Shown: positions 43,271 through 51,497 of the stretch, one piece after another
Position numbering within the stretch: position 1 is the first letter of the stretch
How the letters are laid out: each line of letters starts with the position of its first letter
Origin: CBDHCC01 sp965261015
GTDB lineage: Bacteria; Pseudomonadota; Alphaproteobacteria; Sphingomonadales; Sphingomonadaceae
Direction: 5' to 3'
Assembly (NCBI GenBank): GCA_965261015.1
Contig: CBDHCC010000001.1
Location: 1,178,001-1,242,000 of the forward strand
Length of the DNA stretch: 64,000 nt
Notes under the pieces: model-generated
Database searches by the model: none
Told to the model about the DNA's origin: nothing
The model's input: the letters and a program-made list of their open reading frames with translations, nothing else
Position numbers and translations under genes: made by a program

Positions 43271-44146
43271 TCAGTCGGACTCCTTGATCTTGTCCTGCGT
43301 CTTGCTGGCGAAATCGCCCGCATCGTGACGCTCGTGCAGCTGGCTTGCCGCGTCGCCGAAGGTGCGATTTACCATACGTCCGCGTTGCACCGCCGGTCGG
43401 TCGCGGATCGTCGAGGCCCAGCGGCGAACATGCGCGTAGCTGGCGACGTCCAGGAACTCGCCGGCATTGTACAGCCAGCCGAGCACGAGGCCGCCGTACC
43501 ACGGCCATACCGCCATGTCGGCGATCGTGTAGTCGTCCGCGGCCAGCCATTCGTACTCGGCCAGTCGCCGGTCGAGCACGTCCAGCTCGCGCTTCACTTC
43601 CATGGCGAAACGGTTGATTGGGTATTCCAGCTTGTCCGGCGCATAGGCGTAGAAATGGCCGAAGCCGCCGCCGAGATAAGGGGCGCTCCCGACTTGCCAG
43701 AACAGCCATGACAGGCACTCGGCCCGCGCTCGACCGGTTGTCGGCAGGAACGCGCCGAACCGTTCGGCCAAGTGCATCAGGATGGCGCCGGACTCGAAGA
43801 CGGGCACCGGCTCCGATCCGCTGCGATCGACTAGCGCGGGGATCTTGGAGTTCGGGTTGGCCTCGACAAAGCCCGACCCGAACTGATCGCCGCGATCGAT
43901 GCGGATCAGCCAGGCGTCATACTCCGCACCGCCATGACCCAGTGCCAGCAGCTCCTCCAACAGGATGGTCACCTTCACCCCGTTCGGCGTTCCAAGCGAG
44001 TAGAGCTGCAAGGGGTGGTGCCCGACCGGCAGTTCGCTGTCGTGCGTGGCACCGGCGACGGGGCGGTTGATGCTGGCGAACCGGCCCCCGCTCTCCCGAT
44101 CCCAGGCCCACACCCTGGGCGGCGTGTACTCGGCGGATTTTGGCAC
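43271..44146 (-). CDS. yghU: YghU-like glutathione S-transferase / disulfide-bond oxidoreductase
   Basis: The 291-residue protein matches YghU/YfcG nu-class GSTs that bind two glutathione molecules and reduce disulfides. Family signatures include ASINRPVAGATHDSELPVGHHPLQLYSLGTPNGVKVTILLEEL, NPNSKIPALVD and PVFESGAILMHLAERFG. WLFWQVGSAPYLGGGFGHF and YTIADMAVWPWYGGLV follow. I start at the GTG of 44146, preceded by GGGAGG, because an upstream ATG adds a non-family N-terminus. It is the last chromosomal gene before the integrated element. Confidence 0.92.
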   Translation of the reverse strand: MPKSAEYTPPRVWAWDRESGGRFASINRPVAGATHDSELPVGHHPLQLYSLGTPNGVKVTILLEELLALGHGGAEYDAWLIRIDRGDQFGSGFVEANPNSKIPALVDRSGSEPVPVFESGAILMHLAERFGAFLPTTGRARAECLSWLFWQVGSAPYLGGGFGHFYAYAPDKLEYPINRFAMEVKRELDVLDRRLAEYEWLAADDYTIADMAVWPWYGGLVLGWLYNAGEFLDVASYAHVRRWASTIRDRPAVQRGRMVNRTFGDAASQLHERHDAGDFASKTQDKIKESD

Positions 44147-44238
44147 GGCGTTCCCTCCCGAATGCGACGGATCGAGTGCCCGTCGCAACAGCGTCACTAG
44201 CCAAGCCGGGCAGCCCCTGTCACGTCGATGAGGAGATT

Positions 44239-44283
44239 TGGTGGACGCACTAGGGCTCGAACCTAGGACCCGCTGATTAAGAG
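44239..44283 (-). other. Left attachment site: 3' fragment of tRNA-Lys(CTT)
   Basis: The minus strand reads CTCTTAATCAGCGGGTCCTA from the anticodon loop. It then has the complete T arm (CTAGG-TTCGAGC-CCTAG), the acceptor 3' strand TGCGTCC, and ACCA. The anticodon-stem 5' strand, D arm and acceptor 5' strand are absent, since the sequence after 44283 does not pair. This is what remains at the far end when an element integrates into the 3' part of a tRNA gene. The intact tRNA-Lys should lie at the other end of the element. Confidence 0.88.
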
Positions 44284-44432
44284 AACTTTTTAGGGCCTAC
44301 TCTCCCGCACGCCTTTGCCGCCGAAAGCGCGCGAATCTGCTGAAAACGCTTTTTCACACCGCCGACTTTTCGCTACGATATCCGGCGACTTTCTCGCTAC
44401 CGATTACGTGGCGATTACGTGGGAGGGCTCCT

Positions 44433-45743
44433 GTGGCACACCAGAAACTGACGAAAAAGGTGGTTGATGCGGTTCTACCGCCGGTCAGCGGCGACCTGTT
44501 CATCTGGGACATTGACTTGAAAGGCTTCGGTTTGCGCGTGAGCGCTGGAGGCGTGAAGTCGTACGTCCTGCAGTACCGGATGAAAGGCAAGCCGGCGCGT
44601 CGGACAACGCTCGGGCGGCACGGTAGCCCCTGGACGCCGGAGACGGCGCGGCGGGAGGCGGAGCTGCGCCTGCTCAAGATCAGGCAGGGCGTCGACCCCG
44701 TGGAAGAGGAGCGTCTGCGGCGCGAAGAGGAGGATCGCCGCTCCGTCGAGTTGGACAAGCGAAAGCGCAAAGCCGAAGCGCTCGCTTTCGACGGTTACGT
44801 CGATCGGTTCGTCGATCTCTACCTAAAGGAGAACTGGCCCGCGACCTGGCCGAACGCCCAGCGCACCCTCAACAACGTCAAACCCGCTTTCGCGGGCAAG
44901 ACGATCACGGAGATCACGCGCAGCGAGGTGGCGACGCTGCTCGACGGCTATGGCGATCGCCCCGGTGCCAGGAAGATCGTGCACTCGTTGCTGCGCAAGC
45001 TCTTCAACTGGGCGGCGGATCGCGGCGACCTGGACGCGTCGCCGATTGCCAGCATGAAGGCACCCAAGGCGGTGGCCGCGCGTCGGCGGGTGTTGTCACC
45101 CGAGGAGCTGGTCGCCGTGTGGCACGCCGCCGGTCAGCTCGGCGAGCTGTGGCGTCCGCTGGTGCGCCTCCTGATCTGCACCTTACAGCGACGCGAGGAG
45201 GTCGCGTCGCTCGACTGGTCGGAGCTGGACATAGATTCTCGGCTTTGGCACCTGCCTGCCGAGCGCGCGAAGAACGATCACGCGCACATCGTGCCGCTGA
45301 ACGAGCTCGCCATCGCCGAGCTGACGGCGCTCGGACCCAAGTCGAAGGGTCTTATCTTCTCCACCACCGGCAAGACGTCCGCGTCCGGCTTCTCCAAGGT
45401 CAAGCGACGGCTCGACGATCTCGTTCTCGCGAACTTGCGGGGCAGGGCGCTCCAGCGCGGCGATGATCCGGACGCCGTCGAGCTGCCCGGCTGGCGCTTT
45501 CACGACCTGCGGCGCACGGGGGCCACGAACCTTCAGGCGCTCGGCGTGCCGGTCGAGGTGACGGAGGCGATCCTCAACCACATCAGCGGCACGACGGGCG
45601 GTATCGCCGGCGTTTACAATCTCTATCGCTACGATCGCGAGAAGGTCGCGGCGCTTGCCACCTGGTCGAAGCAGCTGGAGTTCCTGACGCAGGCCAAGGA
45701 ACTGTCCGGAAATGTGGCCCCGGTGGTCCGCTACGCCGCTTAG
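44433..45743 (+). CDS. Tyrosine-type site-specific integrase (P4/DUF4102 type)
   Basis: Integrates and excises the element at tRNA-Lys. An N-terminal DUF4102 arm-binding domain (about residues 1-95, with DIDLKGFGLRVSAGGVKSYV) precedes a core-binding domain (about 120-205). The catalytic domain shows LQRREEVASLDW (Arg 253/254), FHDLRRTGATNL (His357, Arg360) and LNHISG (His383). The likely nucleophile is Tyr395 in GVYNLYRY. The GTG start follows GGGAGGG. It lies 150 bases from the tRNA fragment and points into the element. Confidence 0.95.
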   Translation: MAHQKLTKKVVDAVLPPVSGDLFIWDIDLKGFGLRVSAGGVKSYVLQYRMKGKPARRTTLGRHGSPWTPETARREAELRLLKIRQGVDPVEEERLRREEEDRRSVELDKRKRKAEALAFDGYVDRFVDLYLKENWPATWPNAQRTLNNVKPAFAGKTITEITRSEVATLLDGYGDRPGARKIVHSLLRKLFNWAADRGDLDASPIASMKAPKAVAARRRVLSPEELVAVWHAAGQLGELWRPLVRLLICTLQRREEVASLDWSELDIDSRLWHLPAERAKNDHAHIVPLNELAIAELTALGPKSKGLIFSTTGKTSASGFSKVKRRLDDLVLANLRGRALQRGDDPDAVELPGWRFHDLRRTGATNLQALGVPVEVTEAILNHISGTTGGIAGVYNLYRYDREKVAALATWSKQLEFLTQAKELSGNVAPVVRYAA

Positions 45744-45839
45744 CCTGCTCGCACGAGGTGCACTTCGTCAGCCGCCGCTCAGGCGACTACGGATGAGCGG
45801 ATGATCGAGGTGGAGAGGGAGAGTGCCGCGGCTGTCGCC

Positions 45840-45897
45840 GTGACGGGTATCGAGTTCGAGAGAGAGGCTCTCGAGCGGCCCGTCATGGAGACACCCC
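45840..45897 (+). promoter_or_regulatory. Hairpin leader, copy A, upstream of ardC
   Basis: An outer stem GTGACGGG (45840-45847) pairs with CCCGTCAT (45879-45886), with one G-T wobble. An inner stem TCGAGAG (45856-45862) pairs with CTCTCGA (45868-45874) around an AGAGG loop. GGAGAC and the ardC ATG follow directly. A near-identical copy precedes the ParB gene at 46899. The loop AGAGG resembles a Shine-Dalgarno sequence, so a translational control or protein-binding role is possible. Confidence 0.6.
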
Positions 45898-46818
45898 ATG
45901 CCGCGCCGCTGCTCGCCGTCCGCTTCACCCAAAACCGATCTCTACGAGGAGATCACCACCCGGATCATCGCCGAGCTGGAGGAGGGGCGGGTGCCCTGGG
46001 TCCAGCCCTGGAGCTCGGGCGGTGTGGCCGCGCTCGACATGCCGAGGAACGCCGCCACCGAGTGGCGCTACTCCGGCATCAACATCCTGATCCTATGGGC
46101 GGCGGTCGTGACCGGCGGCTTCGTCCGCCAGCACTGGCTCACCTTCAAGCAGGCGCTGTCGCTCGGCGGCTGCGTGCGCAAGGGTGAGCGCGGCACGACG
46201 GTCGTCTATGCCGATCGCTTCGTGCCCGACGATGAGCGTCGCCGCGCCGAGAGCACGGGTGACAGGTCGAAGGGCGTGGCGTTCCTGAAGCGCTTCACCG
46301 TTTTCAACGTCGCGCAATGCGACAGCCTGCCCGCGGAGCTGACGGCCGAAGAGCCGCCAATCGCCGAGGGACTGATCCTGCCGGGGGTCGACGCGCTGAT
46401 CGCCGCGAGCGGGGCCACCGTGCGCCTGTGCGGCGACCGAGCCTTCTACGCGCCCGATCTCGACGTGGTGCAGGTGCCGCGCCCGGAGTGCTTCGACCGT
46501 CCGATCGACTGGCACCGCACAGCACTCCACGAGCTCGGCCACTGGACGGGTGCGAAGCACCGCCTCGACCGCGATCAGTCCGGCGCGTTCAGGTCAGCAA
46601 ACTACGCGCGCGAGGAGCTGGTGGCCGAGATGAGCGCTGCGTTTACCTGTGCGACGCTCGGCATCGTGCCAACCGTGCGCCATGCCGACTACATCGCGTC
46701 GTGGCTCGACGTGCTGCGCTCCGACAAGCGCGCGATCATTCGCGCCGCCAGCGCCGCCTCCAAGGCGGCGGACTATCTCCTCGCCTTTCGACCCGGTGCC
46801 GAGGCCGAGCCGGAGTGA
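45898..46818 (+). CDS. ardC: ArdC-like antirestriction protein (N-terminal ssDNA-binding, zincin-like domain)
   Basis: Plasmid/ICE protein that protects incoming DNA from host restriction during transfer. The 306-residue protein has the N-terminal DUF1738-type domain: KTDLYEEITTRIIAELEEGRVPWVQPW, then the YSGINILIL segment. A C-terminal metallopeptidase-like domain carries the zinc motif HELGHWTG (residues about 211-218) and a downstream YAREELVAEM glutamate. It is the first gene of the maintenance module after the integrase. The repeated hairpin leader directly precedes the ATG. Confidence 0.9.
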   Translation: MPRRCSPSASPKTDLYEEITTRIIAELEEGRVPWVQPWSSGGVAALDMPRNAATEWRYSGINILILWAAVVTGGFVRQHWLTFKQALSLGGCVRKGERGTTVVYADRFVPDDERRRAESTGDRSKGVAFLKRFTVFNVAQCDSLPAELTAEEPPIAEGLILPGVDALIAASGATVRLCGDRAFYAPDLDVVQVPRPECFDRPIDWHRTALHELGHWTGAKHRLDRDQSGAFRSANYAREELVAEMSAAFTCATLGIVPTVRHADYIASWLDVLRSDKRAIIRAASAASKAADYLLAFRPGAEAEPE

Positions 46819-46898
46819 GGTTCAACCTCCGTCACTTCTCTCCCGGTTCCGGAGCGCGGCCCCTCCTCATTAGAGGAAGAGGGCTGCGCTTCGCTTCG

Positions 46899-46954
46899 TG
46901 ACGGGTTTGAGGTCGAGAGAGAGGCTCTCGGTCGGCCCGTCACGGAGACAAGCC
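46899..46954 (+). promoter_or_regulatory. Hairpin leader, copy B, upstream of the ParB gene
   Basis: The outer stem GTGACGGG (46899-46906) pairs perfectly with CCCGTCAC (46937-46944). The inner stem CGAGAG (46915-46920) pairs with CTCTCG (46926-46931) around the same AGAGG loop as copy A. GGAGAC and the ATG at 46955 follow. Compared with copy A, the outermost G-T pair is a G-C pair here, a compensatory-type difference that supports a real RNA structure. Confidence 0.6.
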
Positions 46955-49003
46955 ATGACCAAGAAGACCAAGCAGCCCCAGCTCATCGAGCTGAGCGAGT
47001 CCCGCGACATCCCGCTCGACCGGCTGTCGCTCTCCCAGGCCAACGTCCGGCAAGTGAAGGCCGGCGTCGACATCATCCAGCTGGCCGAGGACATCGCCCG
47101 GCGCACGCTCCTCCAGAGCCTGACCGTGCGCCCCGTCCTCGACGAGGACGGCCAGGAGACCGGCGCCTTCGACGTGCCTGCGGGCGGCCGCCGCTTCCGC
47201 GCGCTCGAGATGCTCGTCGCGCAGAAGCGCCTGGCAGCGGACGCGCCGATCCCCTGCGTCATCCGGCGCGAGGGGCTGGCCGAGGAGGACAGCCTAGCCG
47301 AGAACATCCAGCGCGCGCCGTTGCACCCGCTCGACCAGTTCCGCGCCTTCCAGGCGATGCGAGTGAAGGGCATGGGCGAGGAGGAGATCGCGGCCGCGTT
47401 CTTCGTGTCGGTGAGCGTCGTCAAGCAGCGGCTCAAGCTGGCGAGCGTCAGCCCCATCCTGCTCGACAACTACGCCGAGGACGGGATCAGTCTCGACCAG
47501 CTGATGGCGTTCACGATCAGCGACGACCATCAGCGTCAGGAGCAGGTGTGGGAGGCGATCTGCAAGAGCTACGCCCGCGCGCCCTACGAGATTCGGCGCA
47601 TGCTGACCGAAGGCGCCGTGCGCGCCTCCGACCGCCGGGCACGGTTCGTGGGCATCGACGCCTATGAGGAGGCGGGCGGCACAACCTTGCGCGACCTCTT
47701 CCAGGCTGACGATGGCGGGTGGCTACAGGAAGCGGGGCTACTCGACATGCTGGTTGCCGAGAAGCTCAACGAGGCGACGGCGGAGGTCGCGGCCGAGGGC
47801 TACAAATGGGTCGAGACCGCCGTCGATCACCCTTATGGCCACAGCTACGGCCTTCGGCGTCTCACCGGCGAGCAGGCATCGCTCACTGCCGAGCAGGAGG
47901 CGGAGCGTGAGCGGCTGATTGAGGAGATGGCGGCACTCGAGGCGGAGCATGCCCAGGCCGACGAGTTCCCGCCGGAGGTGGACGCCAAATTCGGGGAGCT
48001 GGAGGAGGCGCTCGACGCCTTCGACAACCGCCCGATCGTCTATCCGGCGGACGAGATTGCGCGCGCGGGTGCCTTTGTCAGCATCGACGGCGCCGGCAAG
48101 CTCCGCGTGGAGCGCGGCTTCGTGCGTCCCGAAGACGAGGCTGCGGTGAAACCGGGGGTGACGGAGGGCGCCGCGGCGGATATCAGTGCCGACGGAACGG
48201 ACGACGGCAACTCTGTCGCCCTGCCCGCCGAGGAGCCGGAGGAGGACGGCTTGAAGCCGCTCCCCGATCGCTTGGTGAGCGAGCTCACCTCGCACCGGAC
48301 GCTCGCCCTGCGCGACGCAGTGTCGAGCGACTTCGAGGTGGCGTTCCTCGCCTGCCTGCACGCGCTCGCCCTCCGACTGTTCTTCCCCTGGGCGAAGGCC
48401 AGCTGTTTGGAGCTGGAGGTCCGGGCGATGGGCTTCCCGCACCAGCCGGCGGGGCTCGCCGACACGACGTCCGCCAAGGCGGTCGACGCTGCCATCGACG
48501 GCTGGAAGCGACGGCTGCCGGTGGACGAGGTCGATCTGTGGGACGAGGTGGTCGCGATGGCCGAGGACGAGAGGTGCCGACTGTTCGCTCACTGCGTCGC
48601 TCGCACGGTCAACGCCGTGCACGACGTCTACAATCGTCGACCGGAGGCGATGGCGCACGCCGACATGCTGGCGCAGGCGACGTCGCTCGACATGGCCGCG
48701 GCGGGATGGACGCCGACGGCCTCCAACTACCTCGGCCAGGTCACCAAGGCGCGGATCGTCGACGCGGTGCGCGACGGCGTGGGCGACGTAGAAGCGGAGT
48801 CCATCGCCGGGCTCAAAAAGGACGCGATGGCGGTCCGCGCCGAGGAGCTGCTCGCCGACAGCGGGTGGCTGCCCGAGCCGCTGCGCACGCCGGGGGTCGA
48901 GATCCGTGCTCCGGAGGCGGAGAGCGAAGCGGGCACCGCGCCCGACGAGCAGCCGGACGCCGTCGATCCGTTCGACGAGGCGCACGCCATCGCGGCCGAG
49001 TGA
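46955..49003 (+). CDS. ParB/RepB/Spo0J-family nuclease-like partition protein (682 aa)
   Basis: Large ParB-domain protein of the kind found on alphaproteobacterial plasmids and ICEs beside ArdC. The N-terminal ParB domain shows IPLDRLSLSQANVR, VPAGGRRFRALEMLV and LAEENIQR-type NTP-binding blocks (SLAENIQRAPLHPLDQF). A helix-turn-helix follows (MGEEEIAAAFFVSVSVVKQRLKLASV, about residues 145-170). The long acidic C-terminal half has a coiled-coil near residue 325 and no family I recognise. There is no parA partner, so a maintenance rather than true segregation role is likely. Confidence 0.85.
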   Translation: MTKKTKQPQLIELSESRDIPLDRLSLSQANVRQVKAGVDIIQLAEDIARRTLLQSLTVRPVLDEDGQETGAFDVPAGGRRFRALEMLVAQKRLAADAPIPCVIRREGLAEEDSLAENIQRAPLHPLDQFRAFQAMRVKGMGEEEIAAAFFVSVSVVKQRLKLASVSPILLDNYAEDGISLDQLMAFTISDDHQRQEQVWEAICKSYARAPYEIRRMLTEGAVRASDRRARFVGIDAYEEAGGTTLRDLFQADDGGWLQEAGLLDMLVAEKLNEATAEVAAEGYKWVETAVDHPYGHSYGLRRLTGEQASLTAEQEAERERLIEEMAALEAEHAQADEFPPEVDAKFGELEEALDAFDNRPIVYPADEIARAGAFVSIDGAGKLRVERGFVRPEDEAAVKPGVTEGAAADISADGTDDGNSVALPAEEPEEDGLKPLPDRLVSELTSHRTLALRDAVSSDFEVAFLACLHALALRLFFPWAKASCLELEVRAMGFPHQPAGLADTTSAKAVDAAIDGWKRRLPVDEVDLWDEVVAMAEDERCRLFAHCVARTVNAVHDVYNRRPEAMAHADMLAQATSLDMAAAGWTPTASNYLGQVTKARIVDAVRDGVGDVEAESIAGLKKDAMAVRAEELLADSGWLPEPLRTPGVEIRAPEAESEAGTAPDEQPDAVDPFDEAHAIAAE

Positions 49004-49050
49004 CCCACGCCTCGGGGAGCGGCTTCAGTCGCTCCCCGCTCCATCCATTC

Positions 49051-49082
49051 GAGCCCGGCCGTCGTGCCGGGCTCTTTCGTTT
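49051..49082 (+). terminator. Rho-independent-type terminator or leader hairpin before the DUF6878 gene
   Basis: A perfect 9-base stem GAGCCCGGC (49051-49059) and GCCGGGCTC (49066-49074), loop CGTCGT, is followed by TTTCGTTT. A second hairpin with GGGGAGCG...CGCTCCCC lies just before it. It starts about 47 bases after the ParB stop and ends 13 bases before the next ATG. It may end ParB transcripts or attenuate the downstream genes. Confidence 0.65.
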
Positions 49083-49095
49083 CAGGAAATCTGCC

Positions 49096-49587
49096 ATGAC
49101 CACCGCACAAGCGAGCGCCACCACCGAGAGCGCCGCACCCGCCATCAGCTGGACCGCCTTCGAGGCAGAACGCCAGGCGCACCGTGCCGCCGCCGAGGCC
49201 ATCCGCCCACTTAACAAGAAGCGCCTGTTCGACGCGCTCGCCGCCAGCGGCATCACTCGCGTCGAGCTCGCCTTCGATGGCTATGGCGACGAGGGGCAGA
49301 TCGAGAGCGTCGACACCTTTGCTGGCGAGGAGCCGATCAAGCTGCCGGACATCGAGGTGACGCTCGCCACACTAGGTTGGCGAGACACCGAGCCCAACGA
49401 CACCGCCATGTCGCTGTCCGGCGCCATCGAGCACCTCGCCTACGACCTCCTCGCCACCACTCACGCAGGCTGGGAGAACAACGAGGGGGCCTACGGCACC
49501 TTCACGTTCGACACCGCCAACCGGACGATCACGCTCGAACACAATGAGCGGTTCACCGACGTGCAGTGCTTCGAGCATGAGTTCTAA
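49096..49587 (+). CDS. DUF6878 family protein
   Basis: The 163-residue protein matches the DUF6878 pattern found in sphingomonad and rhizobial mobile elements. WTAFEAERQAHRAAAEAIRPLNKKRLFDALAASGIT opens it, FDGYGDEGQIES follows, and HAGWENNEGAYGTFTFD with TITLEHNERF ends it. Function is unknown. The gene sits between ParB and DUF6915 genes in the conserved mobile-element block. The start ATG has a weak SD (CAGGAAAT). Confidence 0.82.
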   Translation: MTTAQASATTESAAPAISWTAFEAERQAHRAAAEAIRPLNKKRLFDALAASGITRVELAFDGYGDEGQIESVDTFAGEEPIKLPDIEVTLATLGWRDTEPNDTAMSLSGAIEHLAYDLLATTHAGWENNEGAYGTFTFDTANRTITLEHNERFTDVQCFEHEF

Positions 49588-49597
49588 GGAGGCTGAT

Positions 49598-50047
49598 ATG
49601 GCTCACCCCTACCATCATGCGCTGTCGTCGGTCCGCCGCTGGGGCGGCGTGCCGGAGGATTACCAGCCGATCCACGATTGGTTCGACGCGTCCAAGGCCA
49701 TCACGGCGGACTTCCGTCACCGCGCTCTGCGCCACCATGCCGAGGGTATCTTCGCCTGCGAAGCGGTGTTCGGCACGACGATCACGATATCGACCGGACG
49801 CGTCGTGCCGGTGCGGCTGATCGGCGAGCGGCACGTGGTCGAGGATCTGGGGTTCATCCCCGGCTTCGCCGACTGGGTGCGCTCCATCCGGCCCGAACCG
49901 TGGATGGGGCGCGCGCGTCCGCTCCATGCCGAGCTCGACCCGTTCGCACGAAGAGAAGCGATCGGCGGCGGAACGGCCGTCGACCTCTCCGCTGATGCAG
50001 GCGACAGTGCGGATGCGGGTGCCTCCCCTCCGCCCGTACCCGCCTGA
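49598..50047 (+). CDS. DUF6915 family protein
   Basis: The 149-residue protein starts MAHPYHHALSSVRRWGGVPEDY. It carries HDWFDASKAITADFRHRALRHHAEGIF and VPVRLIGERHVVEDLGFIP, as in DUF6915 proteins on alphaproteobacterial plasmids. The Ala-rich C-terminal 25 residues are not conserved. Function unknown. A strong AAGGAGG ribosome binding site lies just after the upstream stop, so it is in the same operon as DUF6878. Confidence 0.82.
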   Translation: MAHPYHHALSSVRRWGGVPEDYQPIHDWFDASKAITADFRHRALRHHAEGIFACEAVFGTTITISTGRVVPVRLIGERHVVEDLGFIPGFADWVRSIRPEPWMGRARPLHAELDPFARREAIGGGTAVDLSADAGDSADAGASPPPVPA

Positions 50048-50071
50048 CCGGCTCTCCCCGAGCCACCCCCT

Positions 50072-50101
50072 GGGCTCGCCGGCGACGGCGGGCCCTTTTT
50101 C
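50072..50101 (+). terminator. Rho-independent terminator after the DUF6915 gene
   Basis: GGGCTCGCCG (50072-50081) pairs with CGGCGGGCCC (50086-50095), with one G-T wobble and a GCGA loop, and is followed by TTTTTCTTT. A GNRA loop on a GC stem with a T-run is a canonical terminator. It lies 25 bases before the Toprim gene ATG. Confidence 0.75.
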
Positions 50102-50125
50102 TTTGCACGAGCAGGAGCAACAATC

Positions 50126-51157
50126 ATGACCAACGACGCCGCGATGATCTCGCGACAGCTCGGCGAGCGCGCCGAGAGTGTCTGCCGACGCTATCTCTCC
50201 AACGGCAAGCGCCAGGGCCGCTACTGGCTGGTGGGCGATGTCGACAACACGCCAGGGCGGAGCCTCTATGTGCGCCTATTGGACTGCGACAAGGGGCCGG
50301 CGGGCAAGTGGACCGACGCCGCCACCGGCGAGCATGGCGACCTGCTCGACCTGATCTCCGCCACCCGGCGGCTCCACAGCCTCGCCGACATACTCGACGA
50401 GGCACGCGGGTTCCTGTCCTTGCCGGCACCCAAGCCGCCGGAGCCGGCACCGCGAGGGTCGGCCGAGGCGGCACGACGGCTCTGGGCGATCTCCGAACCA
50501 ATCGCGGGCACGTTGGCAGAGACGTATCTGCACCATCGGGGCCTTATTGACCTTCGTCACCATGAAGCGCTCCGCTACCACCCGCGTTGCTGGTATCGAG
50601 CCGACCGCACCGACGAGCGGGACAGCACCCGAGACGCCTGGCCCGCACTGATCGCCGCCGTGCGCGACGGTGACGGCACGTTGACCGGCGTGCATCGCAC
50701 CTGGCTCGACCCGTCCGGCACGGATAAGGCACCGCTGTCGACGCCGAGGCGCATGCTGGGTGATCTCATCGGCAACGGCGTGTGGTTCGGAAGCGTGGAC
50801 GACGTGCTCGCGGCGGGCGAGGGCATCGAGACGGTCCTGTCGCTGCGAACCGCTCTGCCCCACCTGCCGACGATCGCCGCATTGTCCGCACCCCACCTCG
50901 CTGCGCTCACGCTGCCAGCGACGCTGCGCCGTTTCTACATCGCCCGCGACCGGGACGAGGCGGGTGCCCGCGCGGCGGAGACGCTGACCGGATGGGCCGA
51001 GGCGGCGGGGATCGAGGCGATCACGCTCGTGCCCAGAGGTGGCGACTTCAACGACGATCTGCGGGAGCTTGGGCTGAAGGGGCTCCGTCAGCATTTGCGA
51101 ACCCAGCTCGCGCCCGAGGACGTGGAGCGGTTCTGGAATGCGTCCGGCAAGGAGTGA
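50126..51157 (+). CDS. Toprim domain-containing protein (DUF7146 / primase-like)
   Basis: The 343-residue protein resembles the plasmid-type primase/helicase-associated Toprim family. N-terminal LGERAESVCRRYLSNGKRQGRYWLVGDVDNTPGRSLYVRL precedes a DUF7146-like region (AEAARRLWAISEPIAGTLAETYLHHRGL). A Toprim domain follows, with AAGEGIETVLSL (acidic Glu) and FYIARDRDEAGARAAETL (DxD-type metal site) around residues 230-285. A role in element replication or conjugative transfer priming is likely but not shown. There is no zinc-binding domain. Confidence 0.82.
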   Translation: MTNDAAMISRQLGERAESVCRRYLSNGKRQGRYWLVGDVDNTPGRSLYVRLLDCDKGPAGKWTDAATGEHGDLLDLISATRRLHSLADILDEARGFLSLPAPKPPEPAPRGSAEAARRLWAISEPIAGTLAETYLHHRGLIDLRHHEALRYHPRCWYRADRTDERDSTRDAWPALIAAVRDGDGTLTGVHRTWLDPSGTDKAPLSTPRRMLGDLIGNGVWFGSVDDVLAAGEGIETVLSLRTALPHLPTIAALSAPHLAALTLPATLRRFYIARDRDEAGARAAETLTGWAEAAGIEAITLVPRGGDFNDDLRELGLKGLRQHLRTQLAPEDVERFWNASGKE

Positions 51158-51497
51158 GGCTGGCCAAGCGTCCATGAGGCGCGGGTCTGTTCCAGTCTCG
51201 GTGTGGAAGACTGTCTCTCTGTGCCCGGGAGCGCGCCCCTGGCCTTCTCGAGAGGCGACCGGACCGGAGGCGGTCCGGGCCGGCAACGGCTCTGCGCCGG
51301 GCTATTTTCCGCCGGCGGGACGAGCCCGCCTTTGCAGCGCGAGGCAAAATAGCCCGGATCTCCGCCGTCCTCCGCTGCCGCTCCGGCCGCGTGTTCGGGC
51401 GTGCCGCCCGTCCGCGGTGCAGGCCCGGACCGCCCCCGCTCTTCGGCCCCTTGCGAAGGCCGCGACGGGTGCGGCCGGGAACCGGAGACACACCACC
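51158..51497. other. Non-coding GC-rich region with a long inverted repeat upstream of the SLOG gene
   Basis: 340 bases with no gene. A perfect 12-base inverted repeat, CCGGGCTATTTT (51297-51308) and AAAATAGCCCGG (51346-51357), encloses GGCGGGACGAGCCCGCC, a second hairpin around 51315-51331. The AT-rich flanks in a GC-rich surround and nested symmetry suggest a structured RNA, an operator or an origin-like site. No iterons are seen. The function is undetermined. Confidence 0.5.

Noticed and set aside
44239..44283. A functional tRNA-Lys gene
   Set aside because: The acceptor 5' strand, D arm and anticodon 5' stem are missing. Only the 3' part from the anticodon loop is present, so this is an attachment-site remnant.
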